Positions 44,426-52,674 of a stretch of DNA of 64,000 nucleotides are shown here, piece by piece. Source of the stretch: Stentor roeselii (Eukaryota > Ciliophora > Heterotrichea > Heterotrichida > Stentoridae); contig RSEH01000008.1 of assembly GCA_006503475.1 (NCBI GenBank), forward strand, positions 1 through 64,000. The letters run 5' to 3'. Position 1 is the stretch's first letter. Each line of letters begins with the position of its first letter. Position numbers and translations under genes: made by a program. Below the pieces are notes generated by a model. It worked only from the letters and a program-made list of their open reading frames with translations. It ran no database searches and was not told the origin of the DNA.

Positions 44426-45994
44426 TCCAAAACAGTCACAAACCTTGAGTTCTCCATTATAAATCCTAGACTGTTGACCATAAGTAAACTTACTCCCTTT
44501 CATCAGGGATTTACATTCTCTAATCCCCTGAGAATTCAAATCAATTTCATAACATTCAATTTTATACGACCCTCCAGTGATCTCTCCTCCAAAAATCAAA
44601 ATTTTCTGATCCGAAAAGTTGAAGCATCCAGGTGAAATAAGACAAGATGTAAGCTTCATATCAAGAACAACCCAATTTCCATTTTCCCATTTTTCAATGA
44701 TATTAACAACCGAGTTGACATTTCCATCAGTTTTTACTCCTCCAACAATAAAAACCTGTCCATCATTAAAAGTAACACTGCAGCTTGCTCTAGGACAATT
44801 AGTGTTCGGGTAATCAACCCAGCCCCCATCCTTATAAACTTCAACACTACTCAAAAAAAGCTTCGGAATTTTCGACCTTTCCGCCCCGTTGATGACTGCA
44901 GGGTGTCCGTCAATGAAGCCCATGGAATGCCAGAACCTTGGATGGTTCATCGAGACCAAAGGCACTAAAGAATAGTCTTTTTTTACCATGTAAACTTGAT
45001 AAGGCGCTCCTGAACCACCAGTGATCATTATTCCCTCAGGTGTTAACAAAAGTCTTGAAGATCTTTTAATGGAAAATTCATGAAGAGTCCTTGATTTCAA
45101 ACCGTCTTCACTTAGAACTTTCAATTGACCTTCATCTGGAATGTACCCAAATGAGTTTAATATTTCTACTTCTTGTTGATCACTTTGGAATAAGGATAAT
45201 GATCCCATTTCATTTTTGCAGGAAAGGGAAGGACTTGAGATTTGACTGGGATTTGAAGGACTTGGAGATGAACGTAGTGGTTTTGATATCGGCTTTGATA
45301 GGCTTGATGGTGATTTTGATGGAATGGAAAATGAACTTGAAGAGTCTTTTGATGGTTTAGAAGGTGTTGTCAATGATTTTGATGATTGGACCTTTTTTGA
45401 ATCCGGGGTTTGACGTGATGGAATTTTTGGGCTTTTGGGAGAGGCTTTAACGGGTGATGGAAGAGGCTTTGATTGAGTTTTTGATGGTTTTGATGGTTTT
45501 GATGGTGATTGAGTTTTTGATGGTTTTGATGAAGGTTGACCGGACTTTGAACGACTTGGAGAGGACTGGCTTGAAGATGATCGATTTAAGGATGGCGAAA
45601 GTGATCGGGATTTTGAGGGAGAGGACTTTGGAGTTGAAATAGAGTTTGAGGAATCAGGAGATGATTTTTTAGTCGGCTTTGGAGACTTTGATGACAGTGA
45701 TGGACGCTTTTTAGGTAAATTTATGGATTTTTTTATAGACTTGGTTGAATTGTTTAATGGTTTTGTAAGGTTGATTGTAAGACCTTCGAAGCCGCATTTG
45801 TCTAAAGCCATTTGGTAGCTGGTGTGATTAGTGATCTTTTCTTTTCTTTTCTGATATGACACATCAATTTTTTCATTGAAGTTCAGGTTGTGGCTCTGTA
45901 AAACTTTGATCAGGTCCTTAAACAAATAAGGCGCACGTATCCTACAAATTTTTTCCTGATTGACGAATATCGTAATTCTTTTGACCCCTTCCAT
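44402..45994 (-). CDS. PB1-like/Kelch protein with Ser-Pro-Lys linker, copy 1
   Basis: This 530-residue protein has three parts. Residues 1-75 form a small ubiquitin-like fold resembling PB1 (basic RITIFVNQEKICRIRAP, then a HTSYQMAL helix and a LTINL strand). Residues of about 80-260 are Ser/Lys/Pro-rich and probably disordered, with many SP and SKP units open to phosphorylation. The C-terminal part has Kelch-type blades with GG pairs (ITGGSGAPYQVYMV, FIVGGVKTDG, LIFGGEITGG). PB1 domains mediate heterotypic oligomers and Kelch propellers bind partners, so a scaffold role is plausible. It is a paralogue of the gene at 47133-48530. The stop is TGA. Confidence 0.82.
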   Translation of the reverse strand: MEGVKRITIFVNQEKICRIRAPYLFKDLIKVLQSHNLNFNEKIDVSYQKRKEKITNHTSYQMALDKCGFEGLTINLTKPLNNSTKSIKKSINLPKKRPSLSSKSPKPTKKSSPDSSNSISTPKSSPSKSRSLSPSLNRSSSSQSSPSRSKSGQPSSKPSKTQSPSKPSKPSKTQSKPLPSPVKASPKSPKIPSRQTPDSKKVQSSKSLTTPSKPSKDSSSSFSIPSKSPSSLSKPISKPLRSSPSPSNPSQISSPSLSCKNEMGSLSLFQSDQQEVEILNSFGYIPDEGQLKVLSEDGLKSRTLHEFSIKRSSRLLLTPEGIMITGGSGAPYQVYMVKKDYSLVPLVSMNHPRFWHSMGFIDGHPAVINGAERSKIPKLFLSSVEVYKDGGWVDYPNTNCPRASCSVTFNDGQVFIVGGVKTDGNVNSVVNIIEKWENGNWVVLDMKLTSCLISPGCFNFSDQKILIFGGEITGGSYKIECYEIDLNSQGIRECKSLMKGSKFTYGQQSRIYNGELKVCDCFGNIMKIEI

Positions 45995-46033
45995 TTATAA
46001 AGAAATTTAATCCCATGTAATCTTTACATAATC

Positions 46034-47131
46034 TTAGTTATTGCTCTGGTCTTCTTCTACAATGACTTCAAAATACTGAGGTTTCATCAAAGACGACTTG
46101 GGCTGAACCCTTCTCCTGGCCCTGGAGTCATCGACCCACCGAGCAGGGTTTTTTAATTGATTACTGATAAAGTCAGGCCACTGGTCAGGTGGAACTTTCA
46201 TCTGAACAGCTTCATTGTACAGCTTTTGAATAGAAATGTTTTGAACCTTTGCCTTGTTCGTTTGCCTCATTTTAATTGTCAGGCAAAGAGAATAAAAATG
46301 CTTCTGTAAGTCGTTTGAGTTTGATTGAAGAGGCTCTTCTAGTTCTTGCTTTTCCTCTTCTAGACCGCTCATCGCAGTCATTTCAGAAGAGCCACTGTAA
46401 AGACTTCCGATTTCACTGTTGATTTCGTCTAGTTTTCGACTGATGGTTCCGACATTGTTTACGGATGACGTCCTTACAATCGACTTCTGCAGCACTTCCG
46501 ACCGATGTTTATATTTCTCTACTTCTTCCTTAATCTTTTCAAGTTCCTGTCTTTTTTTTTCAATTTCCTGTTCCTGCAGTCCAAGTTTAAGTTCCTGAAC
46601 AAGTGCCTGCAATCGATCTGCATAAACTCTGATAGAAAGCGATCCTTTAAAAGACACCAAAAGTGAACTAAGCGACTTAATCACAGTTTCAGTCTGTTCA
46701 ATAGTCGACGAATCAATGATACTTTTGCAAAGTCTCGTAAAAATGCTAACATAATTCTTATCACCCGGTCTCAAATCAGAGCCTCTCGTCAAATCATTCA
46801 AACAATTTTCCAGTTTCTTGAGTTTAAACAAGACTTGAGTAAGGTAAGACCCGGACTCAAGTGTCTGAACTGATTCAGGTATTGAGGTGCAACTTTTTGA
46901 ATGCTGTTCTATACGATCTAAATGTATCAGTTCCTGACAATTCATACAATTGATTGACAAGATCTGTTGTTCTTCCAATGGCAACACGAGTTTTTTCGGC
47001 TTTTGAAGAGACTTTCGCGGCTCACTGCTGAAGTTTTGGAAGATTGAACGAACTGTTGATGCTCGGGAGTCAGAATCAGGACGAACTGGCGAGCGGGACG
47101 CGAGCCTATCTCGAGAAGGACTGAAAAACAT
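46034..47131 (-). CDS. C2HC-finger coiled-coil protein, unknown
   Basis: From ATG 47131 the protein has 365 residues. An Arg/Ser/Pro-rich start with several S-P sites is followed by a C2HC-type zinc finger (CMNCQELIHLDRIEQHSKSC). Next come a helical region and a strong coiled coil with KKRQELEKIKEEVEKYKHR. A conserved-looking C-terminal block has WPDFISNQLKNPARWVDD. Short CxxC...HxxxC fingers beside coiled coils are common in ciliary and basal-body proteins, but no family is assigned. The ATG lies 1 bp after the stop of the upstream PB1-Kelch gene. An earlier in-frame ATG inside that gene gives an implausible Ile/Lys-rich extension. Confidence 0.82.
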   Translation of the reverse strand: MFFSPSRDRLASRSPVRPDSDSRASTVRSIFQNFSSEPRKSLQKPKKLVLPLEEQQILSINCMNCQELIHLDRIEQHSKSCTSIPESVQTLESGSYLTQVLFKLKKLENCLNDLTRGSDLRPGDKNYVSIFTRLCKSIIDSSTIEQTETVIKSLSSLLVSFKGSLSIRVYADRLQALVQELKLGLQEQEIEKKRQELEKIKEEVEKYKHRSEVLQKSIVRTSSVNNVGTISRKLDEINSEIGSLYSGSSEMTAMSGLEEEKQELEEPLQSNSNDLQKHFYSLCLTIKMRQTNKAKVQNISIQKLYNEAVQMKVPPDQWPDFISNQLKNPARWVDDSRARRRVQPKSSLMKPQYFEVIVEEDQSNN

Positions 47132-47132
47132 G

Positions 47133-48530
47133 TTAGACTGAATTATAATAATTGTCTTTATTATCTTGATCATCTTTGTACTCCAGTTCAAAGACCTGGC
47201 CTTGATAATCACAGACTTTCAGAAGATTTCCTATTTTCTTTACTTCCTGGCCATATGTGAACTTTGACTGTGAGTCGAGGTCTTCTTCGTCTTGGACCTG
47301 GCCATCATCAAGGTTAAGAAAAAATCTTTTGTTATTTTGAAGACCTCCTGATTTTTTCCCTCCAAAGATGAAAATTTCATTTTTTCCTTTAGGAAGAGTT
47401 CCACATGAAATAAGACTAGTGGGGATGACGACATTAAGAACTACCCACTTGTCATTATCCCACTTTTCAATGAAGTTTACCATCGTGTTGGAGACTCCGT
47501 CAGTGGTGACTCCTCCGATGATGTAAACACTTTGATTATCCCAGCTCATACTTGCACTTGCTCTTGCGTAGTTCGTATTTGGGTATTTTTTCCAGTTGTT
47601 ATCTTTGTAGATCTCGACTGTACTGCTGAAGACTTTAGGAATTGTCGACTTTTCTGCACCTCCAACGACGGCGGGGCACCCGTCGATGTACCCCATGCAA
47701 TGCCAGAATCGCTTGTGGTTCATTGGTTGAAGAGTCGAGATTGAGTAGTTTTTATTTACGAGCATCGCCTGACTCGGCGATGATGAACCTCCAGTTATTA
47801 GGACTCCTTCTGGCGTGAGTAGAAGGCGGGATGAACGAGCTATTGAATCTTCGGAGATCGTTATTGAGTTCGAAGTGCTTGAATCGATTAGTTTTAACTC
47901 TCCTTCTGCGGGGATACAGGAAAATGAGGTTAAGATATCGATTTTGTTTATGTTTGGAGGATTTGATGGTTTTGGTAGTTTTGAGTGGTGAGGATTTTTT
48001 GATTGTGATGAAGTTGATTTTTCTTGGTTTTGGGCTTTTTCGATTTCGATGGGTTTTAAATGTTTTGATGATGTTGAGAAATGGTCTTTGCCTCGCCTTT
48101 TTCTTGGAAGGGGTAGGTCCGGGTTTCTTACAAGTGGCAAGATAGGAGAAGAGCTTCGGTCAGCAGGGTCATCGATGCAGTCTTCTTCAGGCACTTCAGA
48201 TCTTCTGATTGATTCACGTTGAGAGGTCTTTTTTTCTTCTGAAGAATATTTTCCTTCTAATTTCAAAATTTCTTTTGACTTCTGTGATAGATTCAAAGTT
48301 TTCAGATTTAAGGTCAGTTCATTTCCTTTCAATTTTCTAAGACTTTCTTGATATTCTTCATTACTCGAAATTCTAAACCTCTCAGTCAAGTCCTCGATTT
48401 CAACAATGGCCGATTCAGGTTGTTGTAGTTTCCTAATAGCAATTAAGAGATCATTGAAAGAAACTGGAACTCGTATCTTGGAAACTTGTCGGCCATTGAA
48501 AAAGATTCTGATTCTTCGAGCACCTTCCAT
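47133..48530 (-). CDS. PB1-like/Kelch protein, copy 2
   Basis: This 465-residue paralogue of the gene at 44402-45994 has the same three-part layout. A PB1-like domain (residues 1-72, RRIRIFFNGRQVSKIRVP, FRISSNEEYQESL) is followed by a shorter charged linker and a Kelch propeller (LITGGSSSPSQAMLV, YIIGGVTTDG, FIFGGKKSGG). Copy 2 has only a mixed polar linker, whereas copy 1 expanded an SP/SKP repeat. The Kelch parts align end to end up to the final LKVCDYQGQVFELEY, after which this copy has an Asp/Asn tail. The stop is followed after one base by the next gene's ATG. Confidence 0.83.
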   Translation of the reverse strand: MEGARRIRIFFNGRQVSKIRVPVSFNDLLIAIRKLQQPESAIVEIEDLTERFRISSNEEYQESLRKLKGNELTLNLKTLNLSQKSKEILKLEGKYSSEEKKTSQRESIRRSEVPEEDCIDDPADRSSSPILPLVRNPDLPLPRKRRGKDHFSTSSKHLKPIEIEKAQNQEKSTSSQSKNPHHSKLPKPSNPPNINKIDILTSFSCIPAEGELKLIDSSTSNSITISEDSIARSSRLLLTPEGVLITGGSSSPSQAMLVNKNYSISTLQPMNHKRFWHCMGYIDGCPAVVGGAEKSTIPKVFSSTVEIYKDNNWKKYPNTNYARASASMSWDNQSVYIIGGVTTDGVSNTMVNFIEKWDNDKWVVLNVVIPTSLISCGTLPKGKNEIFIFGGKKSGGLQNNKRFFLNLDDGQVQDEEDLDSQSKFTYGQEVKKIGNLLKVCDYQGQVFELEYKDDQDNKDNYYNSV

Positions 48531-48623
48531 TTATAAGTTCCTTTTGACGAAAAGACTAAAATGAAAAAGTTGAGAAATCTGGCCAATGATTAATATTAAA
48601 TATGTTCGCTTTTGGATAACTAA

Positions 48624-49430
48624 TTAAGCAGGTGTTTTTTCAAAAGTCGCTGAAAATATTGTTCTGTTCGCATTGAAAATCATCCCGTCAGTCACTTCAG
48701 CCTGCTCGAGAGGCATGAACCATGTCCCGTTAAGACTCGCAGAAGAGCCTCCATCTTTGACGATCCATCCCTGGTCATAGTAAAACGTGCATTGAACCCT
48801 TGAAATATTCTTACCAGTCACTTTAACACTACATGTTTCACTTCTTCCTACTGTCACAGGGCCATCATCCATTGAAAACTCAAATTCATTTTCACTTTCA
48901 ATAGTCTTTACTATTATTTTATTCTTGTTTGCAGCGACTATTATTCTCTTGTCTATAAAAGATAGTAAAAGTCGCCCTTCTACTTTCAAGTCTTTTAATA
49001 TTTTAATGAAAGTTGTTAAGTTTAGGTCTTTTATGAAGAACTTTTTCATGGTTAAGTCGAAAAAAATGCATAAAGATCGGACTTGAAGATTCACTTCACT
49101 TGATACAAAAAGGTTTGAGTTGTTGTCTTCCCCGATGTAAACAACACCTCCTTGGGTTGGTGAATGTTCCAGGCCATAGTAAAAGATTCGATATTTAGTT
49201 TGTTGCTGGTTTGAAGCTGATTCTTCGATATTTAGATTCAAAATTGGAAAATCAAGGGATTCTGGAAATTCGTTCTCGGGTTTCATGAGTTTGTTTAAGG
49301 TTTCACTGTTTTTTTGAAGGTAAGTTGAAATACTATGTGCGAATATTAATGCTGGTTGACTTTGAGGAATAGGATCACTGGATTTCATGCTTTCTTCACT
49401 ATCAGCACAACAGAGCCATTTGAATTTCAT
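48624..49430 (-). CDS. FHA-domain protein
   Basis: This 268-residue protein has a C-terminal forkhead-associated domain (about residues 185-265). It contains VTVGRSETCSVKV, then NISRVQCTFYY and SLNGTW, matching the GR, S-R-x-H and N-G motifs that bind phosphothreonine peptides. The usual His of SRxH is Gln here, which may weaken binding. The middle part (about 75-180) is a divergent beta-rich stretch that could be a second FHA-like fold. The N-terminus MKFKWLCCADS carries paired cysteines near a basic start, a possible palmitoylation site. The partner is unknown. Confidence 0.82.
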   Translation of the reverse strand: MKFKWLCCADSEESMKSSDPIPQSQPALIFAHSISTYLQKNSETLNKLMKPENEFPESLDFPILNLNIEESASNQQQTKYRIFYYGLEHSPTQGGVVYIGEDNNSNLFVSSEVNLQVRSLCIFFDLTMKKFFIKDLNLTTFIKILKDLKVEGRLLLSFIDKRIIVAANKNKIIVKTIESENEFEFSMDDGPVTVGRSETCSVKVTGKNISRVQCTFYYDQGWIVKDGGSSASLNGTWFMPLEQAEVTDGMIFNANRTIFSATFEKTPA

Positions 49431-49530
49431 AAATTATTAGAATAATTCAGAGACTTGCTGTTGAAAATCTATCACCAACTTTTCAATCAAAAAGAACCTT
49501 CTAATTCTCCTAACTGTCTGTCTATAATTA
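49431..49530. promoter_or_regulatory. 100-bp divergent intergenic region
   Basis: The only spacer between the FHA gene and the head-to-head basic protein gene. AT-rich, with no recognised factor site. Confidence 0.4.
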
Positions 49531-49959
49531 ATGTCACTTTGCTATCATTCGGAACATTTAGCCTGGCAACAAAGAGTGAATCAAGAGCGTTCAAGAGCCA
49601 ACAACTTCTATAAAACCAGTGGAAACTTCTTCCAGCAGGCTTCAGCAACAACGAAAGAGCCTTTTCCAAATGCAAACAACGACCTGGTGCCTTTAAACTA
49701 TAAAGGCCTTGGGTACAACCTGGCCTACACCTTTGGAGGCACGAAGAACATCAAGCACGCTCATTACGACTCGCCTAGCAAAAGGGTCAAGTTGTTCAGA
49801 GAAGAAGTCAGAAACTCTAGGTCAATTGAAAGTCCAGTGAAAAGCAAAAAGCTTAGCAAAGGAACTATTAAAAAGTATGTTGAGGATTTGAAAAGTAAAA
49901 TCGCTGAAGAACATTCTAGAAGGATTAAATTGGAAAAGAAATTGAAGGCTGCTGCTTAG
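49531..49959 (+). CDS. Basic 142-residue protein, unknown
   Basis: The first half is rich in Asn, Tyr and aromatic residues (NYKGLGYNLAYTFGG). The second half is Lys/Arg-rich and ends in a short helical stretch (KKYVEDLKSKIAEEHSRRIKLEKKL). There is no membrane segment or signal. Small basic proteins with an extended Asn/Tyr-rich start and a helical end are common among axonemal and basal-body proteins, but that is analogy only. Ordinary codon use supports a real gene. Confidence 0.72.
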   Translation: MSLCYHSEHLAWQQRVNQERSRANNFYKTSGNFFQQASATTKEPFPNANNDLVPLNYKGLGYNLAYTFGGTKNIKHAHYDSPSKRVKLFREEVRNSRSIESPVKSKKLSKGTIKKYVEDLKSKIAEEHSRRIKLEKKLKAAA

Positions 49960-50649
49960 ATAATTAAGAATGATTTAGAATTTTAGTTGTTTTAGAAGAA
50001 TTAGAGGTAGAGTGATTTGGAGTAAGTGAGTTATAATTTTGGTTTTTTAGTTGGATGAAGGTTGAGTTTTAGTAGGAATTTTTTATGTTATTTTCAATGG
50101 TTTTCTTATTATAAGAACAGTAATAAATCATACAGTATCTGAAGACAGTCACAAGTAATATAAAATCATCCAAATCCAATAATTCAACAATAGAAGACTT
50201 ATAATAATTGTTAAGACTGCTGACTCAGTTATGAGGTACTCATCTAAAGTATTTCTTGTAGGGCTGAAATGACTTAATGATTTACTTTATCAGTCCTTAT
50301 CGCTATTAACTTGAGTTGAAATCTCATTCTTTTCGCAGAGTTGATTATGATAAGGAAACGTAAAAGAACAGTAGAAGGCTTGAAAGGATTTAACTTATTA
50401 AAAAAATCTCCTTTGAGATTTTTTTTAGGATAGTTTTAAAATTTAGTATGACTGGAAGGAAAGCTTAAGATATCTAATATAATCACAATGAAGATTCTTG
50501 AAGAATAATTTCATCTATTTTTGAGATATAAACTCTAGATATACCTTCTGTGCATGATGTTCTATCTTGAAAAAAGTAGTTTAAAATATATATTATTTCA
50601 TGATGTCCTTCCCAATCTATAAAATTCTACAACTCTTCCAGTCTAATAA
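49960..50649. other. Gap between two co-directional genes
   Basis: About 690 bp. The first 150 bp are T/G-rich, the rest AT-rich. Apart from an inverted repeat at 50400-50425, nothing coding, repetitive or RNA-like was recognised. It presumably holds the 3' end of the upstream and the promoter of the downstream transcript. Confidence 0.5.
50400..50425. repeat. Perfect short inverted repeat (hairpin)
   Basis: A run of A followed by TCTC, a CTTT loop, then GAGA and a run of T forms an 11-bp perfect stem. It resembles a bacterial terminator in shape only. It lies 225 bp upstream of the second OSCA-like gene. Confidence 0.5.
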
Positions 50650-52653
50650 ATGGATAAATACACCTGGGGTTTCCTCCTAACAGTAATCTTCAACTTCTCA
50701 GCAATGATAGCGATTCTAATAATCTTCTGTGCATTCAAAAAGTACCGTTCAAACCCAAACCAAGAAAGCAAATACGAAATCTACTTAAACGAAAACTCTT
50801 TCCCTTTAAAAGCTCTTCTAATAAAAATTTACTCAACACCCTTAAGCGAGATCCGAGACCACTGCGGAGAAGAGGCGTATCATTACCTTTCCCTAACGAA
50901 AATCCTTGCAATCTTCATAACCCTGATGTGCCCATTGACAGTCGTAATCTTGATTCCGATATACCACAAAGGAAATAATTTCACTTCACCTGTTTTCCAA
51001 ATAAGCATGGCCAACATCATCGACAATGAAAACTATTTAATAGCGCCTTTCCTGATGTTTCTTCTTTTCATCATCGGAAGTTACATTATTCTCAGACTGT
51101 TCATCAAAGAAACTCTTTCAAGTTCAACAGTGAATAGCATCAACTCTTCATTCATCAGAATCATGGGACTTCCTCTCAACTTGACTGAAGAACAGGTGAA
51201 AAAAGAACTGGCTTTCAATGCAGAGATAGAAGAAGAAGCGATTTATTCAGTCCCTGCTTTGAGCAAAGCTATTAAATTTGAAAAACTTCTGCAGGGTGCA
51301 AAAGATGAACTTCTTCATTATTTAGATGTGGAAAAGTTTTATAATAAAAGAGAGTTAATCAGAGTGAAGCACTTTTCAAGAGAAAAAGTAGATGCTATAG
51401 AATATTGGGAACAGCAAGTTAAAACTTTCACGTTAAAACTAGAACAAGAATATGACTCTAGCGTTAAAACGAATTCAGGAGTCTGCATCGTGAAGATCGG
51501 GCCGAAGTGCAAAGCGAAAGACTTACAAATGAGAATAAGACAAAAATTTCCGATGTCCTATGCGACTTCGATGGTCTTATCAAATGACCTGAACTGGAAA
51601 CACATTTCGAAAGATGAGGCAAGAGCAAGGGTAAGCCACATTTGCAGCACTTTGCTGTTTTTTTCAATATTTCTTATTATTTTCACCCCTACTGCTTTCT
51701 TGACCTATGCTTTTACACTTCTAATGGACATAGGGATCCCTTCAGCTGTCATCGGCCTTTTAGGAGTCTTTCTTCCAGATGTGCTTTTGATAGTGTACCA
51801 GTTGCTTTTAGTGCCCAAGGCAGTGGAACATCTGGTGAAACATGAAAAGCATTATAGTAAAAGTGCTGAAATCATTTCAGCACTGAGAAAATTTATTTTG
51901 TTCTTTTTGTTCAACATGCTGTTCATTCCTGCCATTGGTTTAAGTGTGGTTAACATAGTTCATCTCGCTTACGGGTCAAGTTTTAATGATTTTTCAGAAG
52001 AAATCGCGACAAGGATGAGCAAATCAAGTTTTTTTCTAGTCTCAGTGATTCTCACCCAAGCCTTCATCGCGAACCCCTTCGACTTGACAGAATTAGGAAA
52101 AGTGATTGAAAATAAATATAAAGCAATTCGCTCTGTAAGTGAAAGAGAGACTTACAACGCTTACCTTCCTTTTCTCTTTGAGTTTCCTTTAGAATATTCA
52201 AAGTTAATCACATGTTTCGCGATTATTCTAGCTTTCAGTATATCATACCCGTTAATCCTCATCTTTGGAAGTGTTTATCTCTGGACCCGGGTAATTTTTA
52301 CTTAGTTTTACGTGCACAAGTACAACTTAATGTTTTTTTTCACTTGCAAATTCCCAAAGTCACATGTTTCAACAATAGCAGCGAAGAGTTTATTAATAGT
52401 TCTTGTTTTTTTCCAGTGGTTCACCTGTTTCTTATTTATTCTCTCAAAGTTCACTCAATACGTGGTATTAAGTTCCTTTATAATTTTCATAGCTTTGATG
52501 AGTCTTCCAGCGATTTGGATGAAATACAACCACATGCGTGAAATTCAAATAAAAGAAAAGTCCGAGACTTTAATGAACGAAAGTTATGTCCATCCTCTTG
52601 AATCCGCCCGAAACTATTTCTTGAAGACTCGAAGTTTGCAGATGCCTGAGTAA
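50650..52653 (+). CDS. OSCA/TMEM63-like channel, second member (2 exons)
   Basis: A 15-nt intron (52291-52305, phase 0) joins two exons into 662 residues. An N-terminal helix, two further helices (about residues 90-110 and 140-160), a cytosolic domain starting FIRIMGLPLNLTEEQVKKEL and a block of about seven helices follow. The stretch SHICSTLLFFSIFLIIFTPTAFLTYAF and the segment LGVFLPDVLLIVYQLLLVPKAVEHL...EKHYSKSAEI match the first pore-domain helices and the LPxLxLxxF...P...xxE...S pattern of OSCA/TMEM63 proteins. Such channels pass cations on membrane tension. It is closer to the canonical family than the divergent member at 25576-28098. The convergent Rdx-fusion gene ends 21 bp away. Confidence 0.82.
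52291..52305 (+). other. 15-nt intron of the second OSCA-like gene
   Basis: The sequence is gtaatttttacttag, phase 0, with A at position 10. Removal restores the last two membrane helices. Confidence 0.9.
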
Positions 52654-52674
52654 TGCCATTTAATTTCCTATATC

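Noticed and set aside
50400-50425. A bacterial-type terminator.
   Set aside because: The rest of the window is eukaryotic; the hairpin is more likely chance in A/T-run-rich DNA.
52312-52653. An independent small membrane protein after the second OSCA-like gene.
   Set aside because: It is exon 2 of that channel; splicing 52291-52305 restores the frame.
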